Shown in pieces: positions 43,999 to 54,346 of a stretch of 64,000 nt of DNA (positions are counted from its first letter, which is position 1; every line of letters begins with the position of its first letter). This DNA is from Hippasteria phrygiana. Lineage: Eukaryota > Echinodermata > Asteroidea > Valvatida > Goniasteridae. The DNA is taken from assembly GCA_037893225.1 (NCBI GenBank), contig JAZGUH010000376.1:372001-436000 (forward strand), read 5' to 3'. Both the position numbers and the translations under genes were made by a program. Under the pieces are notes generated by a model. It searched no databases. It worked only from the letters and a program-made list of their open reading frames with translations, and was not told the DNA's origin.

Positions 43999-45088
43999 CT
44001 AGACAGGCTACAATGTCAGATACCCTGTAAGCTTGTGAGCTGTGACAATCCACCGATTTCCTGCAATCTCCAAGGGGTATATGTATGACTAATAATACCA
44101 CACTGACGATCTGCCTGTAACAAGTCAAAGGCTGCCTCAATTATAACAGCTCTGCCTCGGGGGATAATAGCTGCCTTTGGACAGAAATCTGAAACAGAAG
44201 GGAAGGGCAGGTTTAAGATACTGACCCTACCTTGGGTAGGTCTTCTCATAAAACCCCAAGACCCATGTGTGAACCCACTGGAGAGCCTATAAAGCTGTCA
44301 GATGTCATCCCGTGTCACAGGATCAAGGCAATGGTCACTGTGTGGGAGTCACTGGCTGTGTGGCACTGATCAATGATAAGGGAGGCAACTCGGCTGCCAT
44401 CACAAGAGTTGACATTTGTTGGGCTCTGCGAGCTGAGTGGCTGGCTGAGGGTTTGCCAGCTGACCAACCAGCTCTTGACTTCACAATGAGAAGAGGCATT
44501 TTGTTGTCAGCCAGCACGTGCGTGCCAGAGTGCCCTGGCTGTGTAACTTTCTCCACACATACATTGTACTCTGTGAGGGTTTCCTGCAGCGCATGTAGTT
44601 GCCAGTGTGAAGAGTACACTCATGCCGGGCTTTGTATCACCGCTGCGACGAATCTGAGGAATTTACCTGAGTGTTGCCCTCCGTCAGTAGCAATTGAATG
44701 CGCCCATTGGATCATGCATGACTGCATGTGGAATTGTATTCTGTTGGATGATGGTATGGTTATTGGAAACATACCTTGGATGACATTCTCATTGCTGTGA
44801 AACTCCCAAAAGGATTTTGACCTGCCTTGGGATTTATTTAATTCAAACCTGCATGGATGTTCCAGCGCAAATAGACCTTAGTTTCGGTTGATTACCGTTT
44901 ATTTTTTAGGTCCATGCAACTACAACTCTAGATTAATCCTGTGGCATCTGTTTCTCATTGGAAGAAATAAAATCCACATGTTGCTGTTGTAATTCTTTTC
45001 TTTGTTAAACAAGGAGACGTTTTCTTCTGGAATTTTGAACTTTATTTTCGTGATTGGAAGTTGGAGATTAGAAGGCCTGGTCATCATT
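43999..45088 (+). other. GC-balanced region upstream of candidate exon; possible promoter/5' UTR
   Basis: 44300-44800 is less AT-rich than its surroundings and holds a 162-codon ORF (44312-44800) with no recognisable domain and cysteine-rich, chance-like composition. I read the region as possible promoter/5' UTR of the exon at 45089, not as a coding gene. Confidence 0.3.
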
Positions 45089-45151
45089 ATGGGTCTCCAG
45101 ATGTTTGGTTTGCAAGTCAGAGCGGTTGTCTGGCTTGGATGGCTACTGTTG
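45089..45151 (+). CDS. Candidate first coding exon with signal-peptide-like sequence
   Basis: ATG at 45089 opens 21 codons that end exactly at a consensus donor (TTG|GTAAGT, 45152-45157), phase 0. The peptide has a polar N-terminus, one arginine and then a hydrophobic core AVVWLGWLLL, as in secretory signal peptides or type II anchors. Context around the start is CATTATGG. The downstream exon could not be identified with confidence; 57128-57294 begins in the compatible phase but is 12 kb away. Confidence 0.4.
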
Positions 45152-45157
45152 GTAAGT

Positions 45158-46020
45158 TTAAAACATTTACAATGATTACGTTTGTTAGATTTTTTAGTCT
45201 GTTTGGTTGTACAAAAGATCTTTCACTGACTATTGGTTGATACAGCAGATGAGGGGAATAGATGAAATTCAATCACTTTGAGCCGAATTGCAAATTATAA
45301 AAAATATAAGCAAAGGTGTTCATATGACGTTGCTATATTTTTAAAAGTTCTTTAACATCAAAATCTCCAGTTCCCAGTCTGTCTCCTGTCATCCAGATCA
45401 GTACCTTAATGTTGTAGGCATATAGGAAGAGACACAAAGGAATTCAAAACAAATTTCACTTTTGGCAAATAGCATAGGCCACTGCATGGTTTCCAAAAGT
45501 GCATTTTCAGTCATTTTGTGTCCATTGCATATAGTTTGACCACAGACACAAATTGGACCAAATGTCAGCTTTCAAAGCTCTTTACTAAACTGAGCTGTAC
45601 AGGCTTGCACTTGCTATTTTGAAGGCTACTGTTATCAAAGGTGGATTGTAAGAGATTTTTGTTTTCTTTCTGGACATCCGTTATCATTGTCCAGAAAAAA
45701 ATGTCAAGTCACGTACATGTACCTATATTTTCCTGACTGCCTGTTCCAAATCAGTGCAGCCAATGTTTTTACAAGCCTTTGTCATCTAAAATAGCAGAGC
45801 TTACGTGCAGGGCTTTTGTGGGCATGTTGACAGTTTCTAGCTAAGTAATAGATTGTTTTGGTACGTAGGCGGAGTGCGGGTAAAATTGTGCTGTTTGCAT
45901 TGTCATGTTGAAACTGTTGTGTGTAAGCACACAAGGTTTGTAATGTAAGGTCTGGAGTCTGGACACCGAGCTGGATTAATTTCTGCTTAGATTTCTTTCT
46001 GTGCATACGTGTACGTATAG
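45158..46020. other. Intron-like DNA, no gene recognised
   Basis: AT-rich with no exon candidates. Confidence 0.4.
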
Positions 46021-46628
46021 CTGTTTCACCTCAATTAACCCGGGTAATTTCTAACCCTACTTTATTTTAGGGGGGGGGGAGGGGGGTTTGTAACTTTCTT
46101 ACAAAATGCTGGATTCCCCTGCCCCCAACTTTTTGACATGATTGATGGCACTATTCAGTGGGAAGCAAAATAATTTAAGCCGTTTTTCCATTGACTTATT
46201 TTTGTCAATCTACCGCGACTTTTCTGTGGAATATATGACAAAGTCCAATGGGGACACACGGTAAACTAACGTCCCTGTCAACTTACCGTGACCGTGATGT
46301 AAAACTACCGGGCTGAAAGCGGTCACGGCAGATTGCCGCGCGGCCGCGAAAATTTATCAGGTACGTTAAAAAGTCCAACAGTACCTGTATTATTATGATG
46401 GTTCAGGGTTTTGGGAGGGCAGCTGCCCGGCAGAGGTCAAGCAATGCACATTCTCAAGGTTACCATTCACATAGTGTGAATGCGGTTACAAGTTACACGG
46501 GAGCATGCTGAAGTATGTTAGCTGAATTGCGGGGTTATTTTTGTAGTGTGAAACCGATTCTCCGGGTTAGTTTCTACCCGGGTAATGGACTACTACCCAG
46601 GTAAGTTCAGAGTAGTGTGAAACCCCTT
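46021..46628. repeat. Element with GTTTCAC / GTGTGAAAC ends and CCCGGGTAA motifs
   Basis: Left end CTGTTTCACCTCAATTAACC and right end GTAGTGTGAAACCCC are inverted relatives. CCCGGGTAA and its variants recur near both ends. About 600 bp; boundaries approximate. Confidence 0.45.
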
Positions 46629-46679
46629 CTATAGTATGTACTATGGTAACACAGTGCTAGCTCCTTATAAATGTGCACT

Positions 46680-46743
46680 GTGGTTCTGAAAAGAACCGGG
46701 GGTGAGTGTATTAACACTCACCCCCGGTTCTTTTCAGAACCAC
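46680..46743. promoter_or_regulatory. Perfect 30-bp palindrome made of two opposed histone-type 3' stem-loops
   Basis: Arms 46680-46709 and 46714-46743 are exact inverses around an ATTA loop. Each arm holds GGTTCTTTTCAGAACC read outward (plus strand 46726-46741, minus strand 46682-46697) followed by ACAC or ACAG. This matches the metazoan replication-dependent histone mRNA 3' stem-loop (GGYYCTTTTCAGRRCC). No histone coding sequence is nearby. Confidence 0.65.
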
Positions 46744-47107
46744 ACTTCTTCCTAGAAGAGATCTATTTCACATGGTGTTACCGGCAATCCCAGTCTCTCA
46801 TTTTCTAACAACCCTGAGTACAAACCAAAGCCAACCAAGCATAACATTTCCTTACAGTACTTCAGTGCCAACTTATTGACAGTTACATGCCATTAGTCTT
46901 TTAATGGCCCAATTAGTTGCATTTAGTGTGTTAATTGATTCAACAAAGAAACAGCCACACAAAAGCTTACCACATGGGCAGAATCTTTGTGTTTAATTGT
47001 CCATGCTTATGTAGTCACTAGACCATATAAAATGCATGTGGTTGCCCACAAATTCTAGCCAGCATCTTTACAAACTGTAAGCTCCATGTACCCACTGTAC
47101 AAGTGAA
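46744..47107. other. No gene recognised
   Basis: AT-rich unique DNA. Confidence 0.4.
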
Positions 47108-47215
47108 AGTGCTGTGGCCTAGTGGTTTGGAGCATTAAATTCGTGGTCTGCGGGTAATTCTGAAAGTTGTGGGTTCGAGCCCAGTCCTGGGCTATAGCAC
47201 TTCTACGCTTAATAT
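47108..47215 (+). repeat. tRNA-derived SINE head
   Basis: A-box-like TGGCCTAGTGG (47116-47126), B-box GGTTCGAGCCC (about 47172-47182) and complementary ends GTGCTGT / ATAGCAC make a tRNA-like cloverleaf. Extra bases between T-arm and acceptor exclude a functional tRNA. Confidence 0.6.
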
Positions 47216-47623
47216 GGGTAGAGCCTTGTGATGGGCGATTTTCATAACATTTGTGTTTTTTTTTTGGATAAAAAAACCCCCAAAACTGCAGTGTTAAGCC
47301 TGTTTCACACGACCATTAGAAACTCGGTCTCTGGCGATGAAATCGCATCGATGTCACGAATGCACGGATTCCGTGCCATGTGAAAGTGTATACAAATCGC
47401 ATGGGTCCCATGTGGTTCGTGACAGGGACTGAGATCTCCTCCAAAATTTCGCATCGATGTGACATCCTTGCACGATCACCGAGGTTGGGGAGATATACCG
47501 TACCCTGTGGAGACATGAAAACAATAGAGACAAAGGAACTGAATATGTCTCCACAGGGCAATTCTATGGGTTAGGTTGTCTCCACAAGGAATTTTGTCTA
47601 CAAAGTCTATGGGGGTTTGCTTA

Positions 47624-48592
47624 AAGGGTGGCTGCAATGCAATTTGTATTGTGTATATTTTGTTGAAACACAACTGTGTGTTGTTTGTATTTTTTTATTT
47701 CGCGTAAGCATTTGAAAATAATTTTTTTAATGCGGGAGGGGGTCAGCCCCACCCATCAAGTGGTAACGCCGATGTGACGTCATCCCGGGAACCCGGCTGG
47801 CTGTGGTATGATCGGCCATAGTACACCGAGCGTGCGTTGCATTGACATGCACGTGTGTTTTCGCTGTGTCGCGGAAAGCTTTCAGTGTTTTGCGAATGTT
47901 TTTCGTCGATAATACCGTGTCGTTGTGTTGCTGCTGGATTCAGCAACACCACTATAAGGATGGTGTCAGTCTTCACCTCTTTCCAGTAGAACTGAAATAC
48001 CGTCGTATTTGGACTCGGAGAATGTTATTTAGCCTAGCAATCGTTGTTTTCAAGTCTTTCACGCGTTCCGCATCGGGAGTCCGATTCGGAGTCTTCAGTA
48101 GTTTCGCTGTTACTCTCACCTTCTGGCTCATACATGCACGGAAGAGCTCCAAGATCCTCCTCTTCCTCGCCCCAATAATGTTCCGAAGAAGTGTCTGAAT
48201 CAACAAGTCTAAAATTGACACTTGATTGTCAGATTCAGATCCAAAAGATTCTTTTTGAAGATTTTAATGCGACGGAAAATGTTTCCCTGGTCCCTTCATC
48301 TAAAGCTATTTAATCGCGCGTGGCTGGTTCCCTCAACAACAGCATACATCCACACGTACACAAACGTACACTGATCAAACTACTCTTGCTGAGTTTCTGT
48401 GTTCCCGAGATGACGTCACGCAGTTAGGGGCGTGGAAACAATAGAGAAAGGGGGGCACTTTATTCCGGGAAAATTAAACACCAAAAATGGGCAGAAACAC
48501 AGAAAACACATTTTAATCACATTTCTTATATTGTAAAAGAGTTATACATCACAAAATTAAATTGTTGGTACAATTTCATTGCAGCCACCCTT
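47624..48592. mobile_element. Nested 969-bp element, AAGGGTGGCTGCAATG termini, TTA duplication
   Basis: AAGGGTGGCTGCAATG (47624) is inverted (with one change) as CATTGCAGCCACCCTT ending at 48592; both sides are flanked by TTA. The interior 47745-48430 is GC-rich and unlike a MITE core, so captured host DNA is possible. Confidence 0.65.
48035..48205 (-). pseudogene. Possible captured exon relic, acidic/serine-rich, P2X7-tail-like
   Basis: A minus-strand frame open from about 48215 reads WGEEEEDLGALPCMYEPEGE and then an acidic serine-rich run before a stop. The layout (acidic leader, then (Y/M)xEPE, then serine/acid run) recalls the start of P2X7-intracellular-domain-like proteins common in invertebrates. 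The cysteine-rich part that would confirm this is absent and the frame has no ATG. Confidence 0.2.
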
Positions 48593-49165
48593 TTAGTACA
48601 GGGACAAAGGGGAGAACAATGCCATGTCTCCACAGGGATGCAAAAACGCGGATGTGTGGTCGTGTGAATGTATCGATGTGATTTTCGCAGGGATACTGTG
48701 CAGTGAAATCGCCTTTACCCCTTGTGCAGCTTGCTGTTGCTCTACGGGAAGGAAACACTGATGGCTTTTGTAAAAACAAATTTCTTCAGTTTTGATTGGT
48801 CAGCTGACCAACTGTAGAACAGTAGATTCTCTGTAAATAAACAACATTTCATTGGTGTTGTATATTTACAGCAAATGTGTTATTATTGTTTACAAAGTGC
48901 ATATAGATTTCTCTTTGTATAAATTAACGTTAAAACATGAAAACTAAGGGTAATGACATGTAATGACATGTAATGACATGTAGGGACCATAATTTTACGT
49001 CCAAAATCTGGTGATGGTTTGTTTTTAAAAGGGGGAAAACTTATTTTACAAATTTTGTTTACAGTGCAGGAAAATCTCGATAAAATCAAAAGGCATCCTT
49101 GGGCATCGGACACCCGGCGCCAATCATCGCAGATGTGTGTTTCCAGTGCTCGTGTGAAACAGGCT

Positions 49166-49705
49166 TTATTATTGCCACATCTGGTGGCTACTTTAATTGC
49201 TACTTTAAAAATGACAAATCAACATCCTGAGCCTTGATCTTGTGAGCAAACTTGACTGAGAAAAGGATTTTTTGAAGTAGTTACATGTACGTGCAAAATT
49301 TTCTAAAATACATTTTTTGTTGAATATACATGTATATATGTTCTGTTGATCCATTTTGATGTACTGTGGCACGGCGCGCAGCACTGGCGATATGTGTCGC
49401 GAGGTAGAGAATGGTACCTGGCGATCATCTGATAGGTTTACAAGGTCACTGGCTGCGGCGCCAGCCTAAAGACTCTTACAGTGTATTTTGCGCATTATTT
49501 AGACGGTAGTATTTACTACTGGAAATAAGTCAATGTTTTGCGGGTCAGATGTAAGGGGTGAGAGGCAAATTTGTTGTTGTTTTGTAATAACTACTCACTA
49601 ATTACAACACATTATACATGTTTTTTTTTGCATGAACAACTCTTATAAAAGATAAGGAACATCCGAACAGCAAAATTTCATGACATTTGAAGGCAATGTG
49701 TCCCT
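49166..49705. other. No gene; end of another MITE
   Basis: GGCAATGTGTCCCTTTAA (49692-49709) looks like a MITE end (TTAAAGGGACACATTGCC inverted), directly abutting the next element. Confidence 0.4.
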
Positions 49706-49995
49706 TTAACCCCTTGCGTACGGATGCCGCAAATATGCGCAAAAAAAAACAGTGCCACCAGGCCGGATGATGCAATTGTCCGCCGTTTGTGCAGTTTCAA
49801 TCCATTGTTGGATTAAACAGTGCCACCAGGCCGGATGACACCATTGGCCGTTGTTTGTGCAGTTTCAATCCATTGTTGGATTATTGTGTATAGGTTACGC
49901 TTGACTGCACAAACACATTGTAGCGGTTCGCTTGGCTGCCATAACTGCCGCGGCACCCCGACGTCTCCCGTAAAATACCGTACTCAAGGGGTTAA
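49706..49995. mobile_element. piggyBac-type MITE, copy 4
   Basis: TTAA (49706-49709), body 49710-49991, TTAA (49992-49995). Near-identical to 4160-4448, including the internal tandem duplication. Confidence 0.85.
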
Positions 49996-50185
49996 GCAAG
50001 TTCTTTCTCAAAGGCAAATGACAGAGTACAAGAAACAAACATATAGGGAACACACATGCATGAGGGGATGGGTGGAGAAACACAAAAGAGGGATGCAAAG
50101 AAGCCTGGCAATGGGTAAACATCAAAGGGAGGGGAAAGGACAGCCAGAAGAAAGGAACAAAGAAGTGTAGTTAGGGTATTAAGGA
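49992..50185 (-). repeat. Penelope-like element 3' end, inverted fragment
   Basis: AAATGACAGAGTACAAGAAAC and GAGGGGATGGGTGGAGAAACAC are inverse matches to 52370-52490, the 3' region of the Penelope-like relic. The fragment begins exactly at the TTAA shared with the adjoining MITE. Confidence 0.75.
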
Positions 50186-50494
50186 TGAAGCTGGGGAAAT
50201 GGGACAAAGAGTGTGGTGAAGGGGGGGGGGGGGGGGACACGACTATAGAATTATATGGAACACCCTGACTGGATTTTCTTTTCTAAATCAGTGTTCTATA
50301 GACATTTTTGTTTTAATCTCTATAGACAGCTTTAAATATTCTGTGGAAAATTATTGCCTCTAGAATTCCATAGAACTTTTTTTGTAAGGGTTAATGTGGG
50401 TGGGGGTCTACTACTGTGGAGGTGTCCAAAGAGTTTTTGTCCAAGATTGTAGTTTTTGACAGCCTGATTATGACCATGGACCTCAGACTGGTTA
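50186..50494. other. No gene; poly-G at about 50220-50236
   Basis: Unique DNA with a G tract. Confidence 0.45.
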
Positions 50495-50887
50495 TGCACC
50501 TATCAATTGTATGATTGTATCCCCGGACCCCTTGAGGAGGTGTGTCATTGTCCAATGGGAGGCAATCTTTTGGGGTCCCATGACGCACCCTGATGCATCA
50601 TGTTCGTGACAAACCATTTACGTACAATTGACGCTATAAAGCATGTTTTTTGACGCACCATGTCCAAACAACAACTCGCCTATATATGACGGACATAATG
50701 TTTTATTCAGTTTGTAACTGCATGATAAGATGCACCATGACGCACCCCAACGCATCTCACTATCTGTTTATGACGAACCAAAGTTGTACTTGACACACCT
50801 CCTTCGTCACGATCTGACTGAACATGAGAGTGACATGACACACCTCCCCCGGGGGTCCGGGGGTGCGTCATACAATTGATAGGTGCA
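50495..50887. mobile_element. 393-bp MITE, TGCACCTATCAATTGTATGA termini, TTA duplication
   Basis: The 20-bp termini are exact inverses and both flanks are TTA. The interior repeats TGACGCACC in both orientations. PIF/Harbinger-like by its 3-bp duplication. Confidence 0.75.
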
Positions 50888-51294
50888 TTAGTGCAGAAAT
50901 TATGCTTTATCATCCACAGACTCAACCTGAGACACACATGGCTTAAATGATAATCCAGTCAACGCTTAGGAAGATTTGTTTGCTGTAGCCAGCCCAGGTC
51001 ACTTTATGTCCAACTTTCAAGTTGGTGTCATAAGTTCAACCATTTGAATCATATGAAAGATGCAACAAAAGAGGGATTGTGGGCAAGGTACCGTGCACCA
51101 AGCATTGGATAGATAATGAGAGGAGATTTTTGTTATTATTGAGGATTGACTGTTCTTGAAAATGGTTGCACATCCATCAGTCAGATTAGTTCCACCAAAA
51201 TGATCAGACTGTTCAGGTTCCCTTTCATTCTTCAGGGTTTATGTTTCAGCATTTTTAGCTGGAGGAAGGAGGGGGATGCACTGGATGCTTAGGT
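50888..51294. other. No gene recognised
   Basis: Unique DNA. Confidence 0.4.
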
Positions 51295-51545
51295 TAAATC
51301 ATTTGCTTTTGCTATAATTTTCAGAAATAAATGGATTTGGGGGGTTAGTATTTTATAGCGTGCTAGCAAATACTGTAACACTGACCTGTTTAAAGTTTTG
51401 TGTGCATAGATGCTCGGAAAACAGAAAAAAAAATATGTTCTGGAAGTCTGGTTTCCTGACCATACTTTAGACAAAACGAAGCAATTTATAGAGTCGGGGC
51501 GTTATCAGGGCGGGGAATGTACAGTCTAGTACCGTAGTTTTGTTT
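51295..51545. repeat. Diverged partial AAAGGTAGTGTACA-family copy
   Basis: ATTTTCAGAAATAAATGGATTTGG ... TTAGTATTTTATAG ... CTGACCTGTTTAAAGTTTTG follows the left half of 40081-40569. Confidence 0.55.
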
Positions 51546-51773
51546 TTTGATGTTTGCAAATGTTTAAGGATGTTGGGTGGTGTTTGCTGGCTTGCGAAGT
51601 TTCCAACTGCATTTTTTTCCCTGTGAAATCTTTACGGAAATTCAAGGGATTGTGGGTTACCCCTTTAGATCTGAGCTCCGACAAAATGTACATGTACCAG
51701 CACAATTAACTTTGTTATGCCATAATTATCAGTATCACACAAACTGTAGCCATATCAACTTAAGCTTGGACAA

Positions 51774-52160
51774 ATGCTGCAGATGGTTGGAAAATGTCCG
51801 ATCTTCAGCCATAGTTCCATCCCTCACAGAACCAATGGCAACATTACTTGCAACACCTCTAATGTCATATATCTCATTTCTTGCAGGGTTTGTGGTATCC
51901 AGTATGTCGGGGAGACCAAGAACACGCTCAAGAAGCGTTTCTATGGCCATCGATCGACTGTAAACACCAAGAAAATTGACACCCCTGTTGGTCATCACTT
52001 CAACTTGCCTAACCATTCCATTTCTGATATGATTCTACAGGGCATAGAATCACTTTTCCACCGCAAGGACTCAGTTCGCCTCAGCCGAGAGAAAGTTTGG
52101 ATGAAACGTCTTCGGACTATTCAACCACATGGTCTAAACATCCAGGAAGGGAATGATTAA
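51774..52160 (+). pseudogene. GIY-YIG endonuclease domain of a Penelope-like element (128 aa, truncated)
   Basis: NVIYLISCRVCGIQYVGETK is the GIY-YIG core as found in Penelope-like elements (IYL...QYVGET), followed by LKKRFYGHRS, HFNLPNHSISDM and a WMKRLRTIQPHGLN end motif. In intact elements this domain is C-terminal to a reverse transcriptase and nicks target DNA for integration. Here the upstream sequence lacks RT motifs, so the ATG at 51774 is an internal methionine and the copy is 5'-truncated. The surviving frame is open to its natural end, implying fairly recent insertion. Confidence 0.8.
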
Positions 52161-52470
52161 CTTTTAATTTTTTCCCCCATTGTCATTTGTTTACAGATTA
52201 TCCTCCTGGCAAACCCTCTTGGGGTCTCTTGGCCAAATGGGGTTGTCTTACCATTTCCTGTTTATCTTTGCCACTAACCACATTCCTTTGTCCAATTCCC
52301 CAGCTTCAACCTTCATCCTAATCCCTCCCCGCATTCATCCTTACCCAAACCTCTCTCTTTGATGTTTACCCACTGCCATGCTCCCTTGCATCCCTCTTTT
52401 GTGTTTCTCCACCCACCCCCTCATGCATGTGTGTTCCCTACATGTTTGTTTCTTGTACTCTGTCATTTGC

Positions 52471-52504
52471 CTTTGAGAAAGAACTTGCTTAAGTTCGAAA
52501 CGTC
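52471..52504 (+). ncRNA. Hammerhead-like motif in the Penelope-like 3' region
   Basis: Stem GAACTT-GCTT-AAGTTC followed by GAAA-CGTC resembles stem II plus the GAAA and GUC parts of the small hammerhead ribozymes described in Penelope-like elements. The CUGANGA box is degenerate (TTTGAGA), so activity is doubtful. Confidence 0.35.
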
Positions 52505-52655
52505 AGGCCAGCAAATTTTTTGATAGTTCCATCCCGTTAGATCATTCATGTTTTGAACTCCATTCTAATGGAAATTGATCGTTAGCAGGCAAGAGAAAAA
52601 TTATTATTTTGTTCCATAATGTAAAGTTCTGCACATGCCCATCAACTTGCTTAAT

Positions 52656-53101
52656 TGTGACCCGCTCTGGAAAAAGGTATATTATGTCGCAAAATATGAA
52701 AAATTAGTTTTATGTATGTTTGGAAAGCCCGCAATGTAAGCTTTCATTTGGTACATGATAGAGCTCCAAAGCCCTTTCCGTTCTGGGGGTATCACGTTTT
52801 TGCATATTAATTAGTTCTATGGAGTTCAAATTGCACAACAGAGAAAACAGGCTTTGAAGTAGCTAGTTCTAATACAATGCAATAGAACAATGCACTCTAA
52901 AAAGGTTATTTTTTCCCTTTATTCACTGAAATCAACATTGTTGTGCACCTAACCTGAAACTTTAGATATTTAAGATGTCATTAAAGACAGAAAAACAAAA
53001 AATGAATTTTGACAAATAAATTCACTCTCTTAACGTTGAAAGGGCTATTACACAAAAACGCATAGCGCGACTTATACCACCTTTTTCTGGAGCGGGTCAC
53101 A
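52656..53101. mobile_element. MITE, TGTGACCCGCTCTG family, copy 3
   Basis: 446 bp; collinear with 19094-19542 with scattered substitutions. Terminal TGTGACCCGCTCTGGAAAAA and its inverse are intact. Confidence 0.8.
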
Positions 53102-53920
53102 ATTGGCAAGTCCTTCTTTATGGAAGTCACCCAATACAAGGCTAAAAGATAATGCAGATATAAAGAGCTACACCGCTACACACAGATGGGTGGGGTTGGC
53201 TAGTGGCTACATTTAGGTTGCCAGCCCTAGCTACTACCCTTACAGTTTTCCTCAGTCCAGATCTAAATGAAGGATAAATCTTCAATACCAAAGAAATTAT
53301 CCCAGTATCTCAGTTACCCAGGTGGGGTAACTTCCATCATTGGTGAGACCAACTTACAATGTACCTCCCCTTAAATGACCACAAATACAAAAAAACTTGA
53401 CTACTTCAAACCATGTTCATACTTTGCACTTTTCTGGGGTTTTAGGTGTGGACGATAGCGGCAGATTTCAATGACATGAAGCAACTCTAATATGGTGTGA
53501 ATTTGAAATCTGCCGTGATGAATTATGACATCATATCTTGACCTTGACCAGAAAATTGTCAAATATTTGTGTGTGCTGGGCATGACCTGTACTAGAAGGC
53601 TATGGATGACTTGCATCTTATATTTAGAAATACATCTTGGGGGCAGAAAAGGCAAGGATTTTGTGCCATGCGTGAAGGTTTCGGCAGATGGACACATCTT
53701 AATTTAGCTCCACCTGTCTCCAGCCACCCACCTATTCCAGTTTGATCAGACTGATATGAGTGTGCACTTCCTTGGTATAAATGGTTGGTGGGGGAAATGG
53801 AGTGACAATTAGGGGCAAGGCCTTTCCACTTTTTTAAATGTCATATACAGCTGTTTCCTATGAAGCTGGCTCCACAATCCAGGGGTCAAGTTAAGGGGGA
53901 TCTGATGATGAATCATGGCA
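53102..53920. repeat. Repeat fragment at left, otherwise no gene
   Basis: 53174-53310 is an inverted, diverged copy of 24105-24240. ORFs near 53401-53707 on both strands have no domain. Confidence 0.45.
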
Positions 53921-54346
53921 TTAACCAGTTCGCGCCAGGATTATTTTTGCCGAAAATTTATATTTTCAAAAAAGGCAAAATATAGCAGCTAACTTCTGAT
54001 ATACAGCCAAACGCCAGAAATACTGATTTGCAAGAGTCATTTCAACAGTATTTGTACAATATTTCTTGCCGAAACCTCATATATTTCAATACTCCGGGTG
54101 TGCCCACCGGAGCGTAAATTGTAGAACAGGCCGTGCACAGCGGCCAAGTTCAAGTTCAACACACGGTCCGCCTCCACAGACTTCTCGGACTTTGTGTGTG
54201 TGTGTACAAAACAAATGAGGGATTAGGGTGTTGAGACGTCACCCAGAGGTGAGTTGAGGCAAGCTTGACGTTTTAACCTGTCAGCCATGCCCGTATATAA
54301 AAACAGCCAGATCGTGTTAACACATCATCCGACCCGAACTGGTTAA
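53921..54346. mobile_element. TTAA-flanked element with CCAGTTCG termini
   Basis: TTAA-CCAGTTCGCGCC (53921) and GACCCGAACTGG-TTAA (to 54346) enclose 418 bp. The TTAA duplication suggests a piggyBac-type element distinct from the CCCCTTG family. No transposase. Confidence 0.7.

Larger units (their letters stand above)
47297..49165. mobile_element. 1.87-kb element with AGCCTGTTTCACACG termini and TTA target duplication
   Basis: AGCCTGTTTCACACG at 47297 is inverted at 49151-49165; both flanks are TTA. A 3-bp TWA duplication is typical of PIF/Harbinger. Near-terminal direct/inverted words (GCATCGATG, CCCATG, GTCTCCACAGGG) recur. No transposase. Split by the nested element at 47624-48592. Confidence 0.7.
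51640..52560 (+). mobile_element. Penelope-like retroelement relic (endonuclease domain and 3' region)
   Basis: Holds the GIY-YIG ORF (51774-52160), about 300 bp of C/T-rich 3' sequence and a hairpin GAACTTGCTTAAGTTC followed by GAAACGTC (52481-52504). The reverse transcriptase part is absent. The 3' part recurs inverted at 49992-50185. Confidence 0.75.

Noticed and set aside
44312..44800. 162-codon plus ORF
   Set aside because: No recognisable domain; cysteine-rich composition and lack of splice support fit a chance ORF in a less AT-rich stretch.
47108..47205. Possible functional tRNA gene
   Set aside because: A and B boxes and acceptor pairing exist, but extra bases separate T-arm and acceptor stem and no sound anticodon arm forms; a SINE head fits better.
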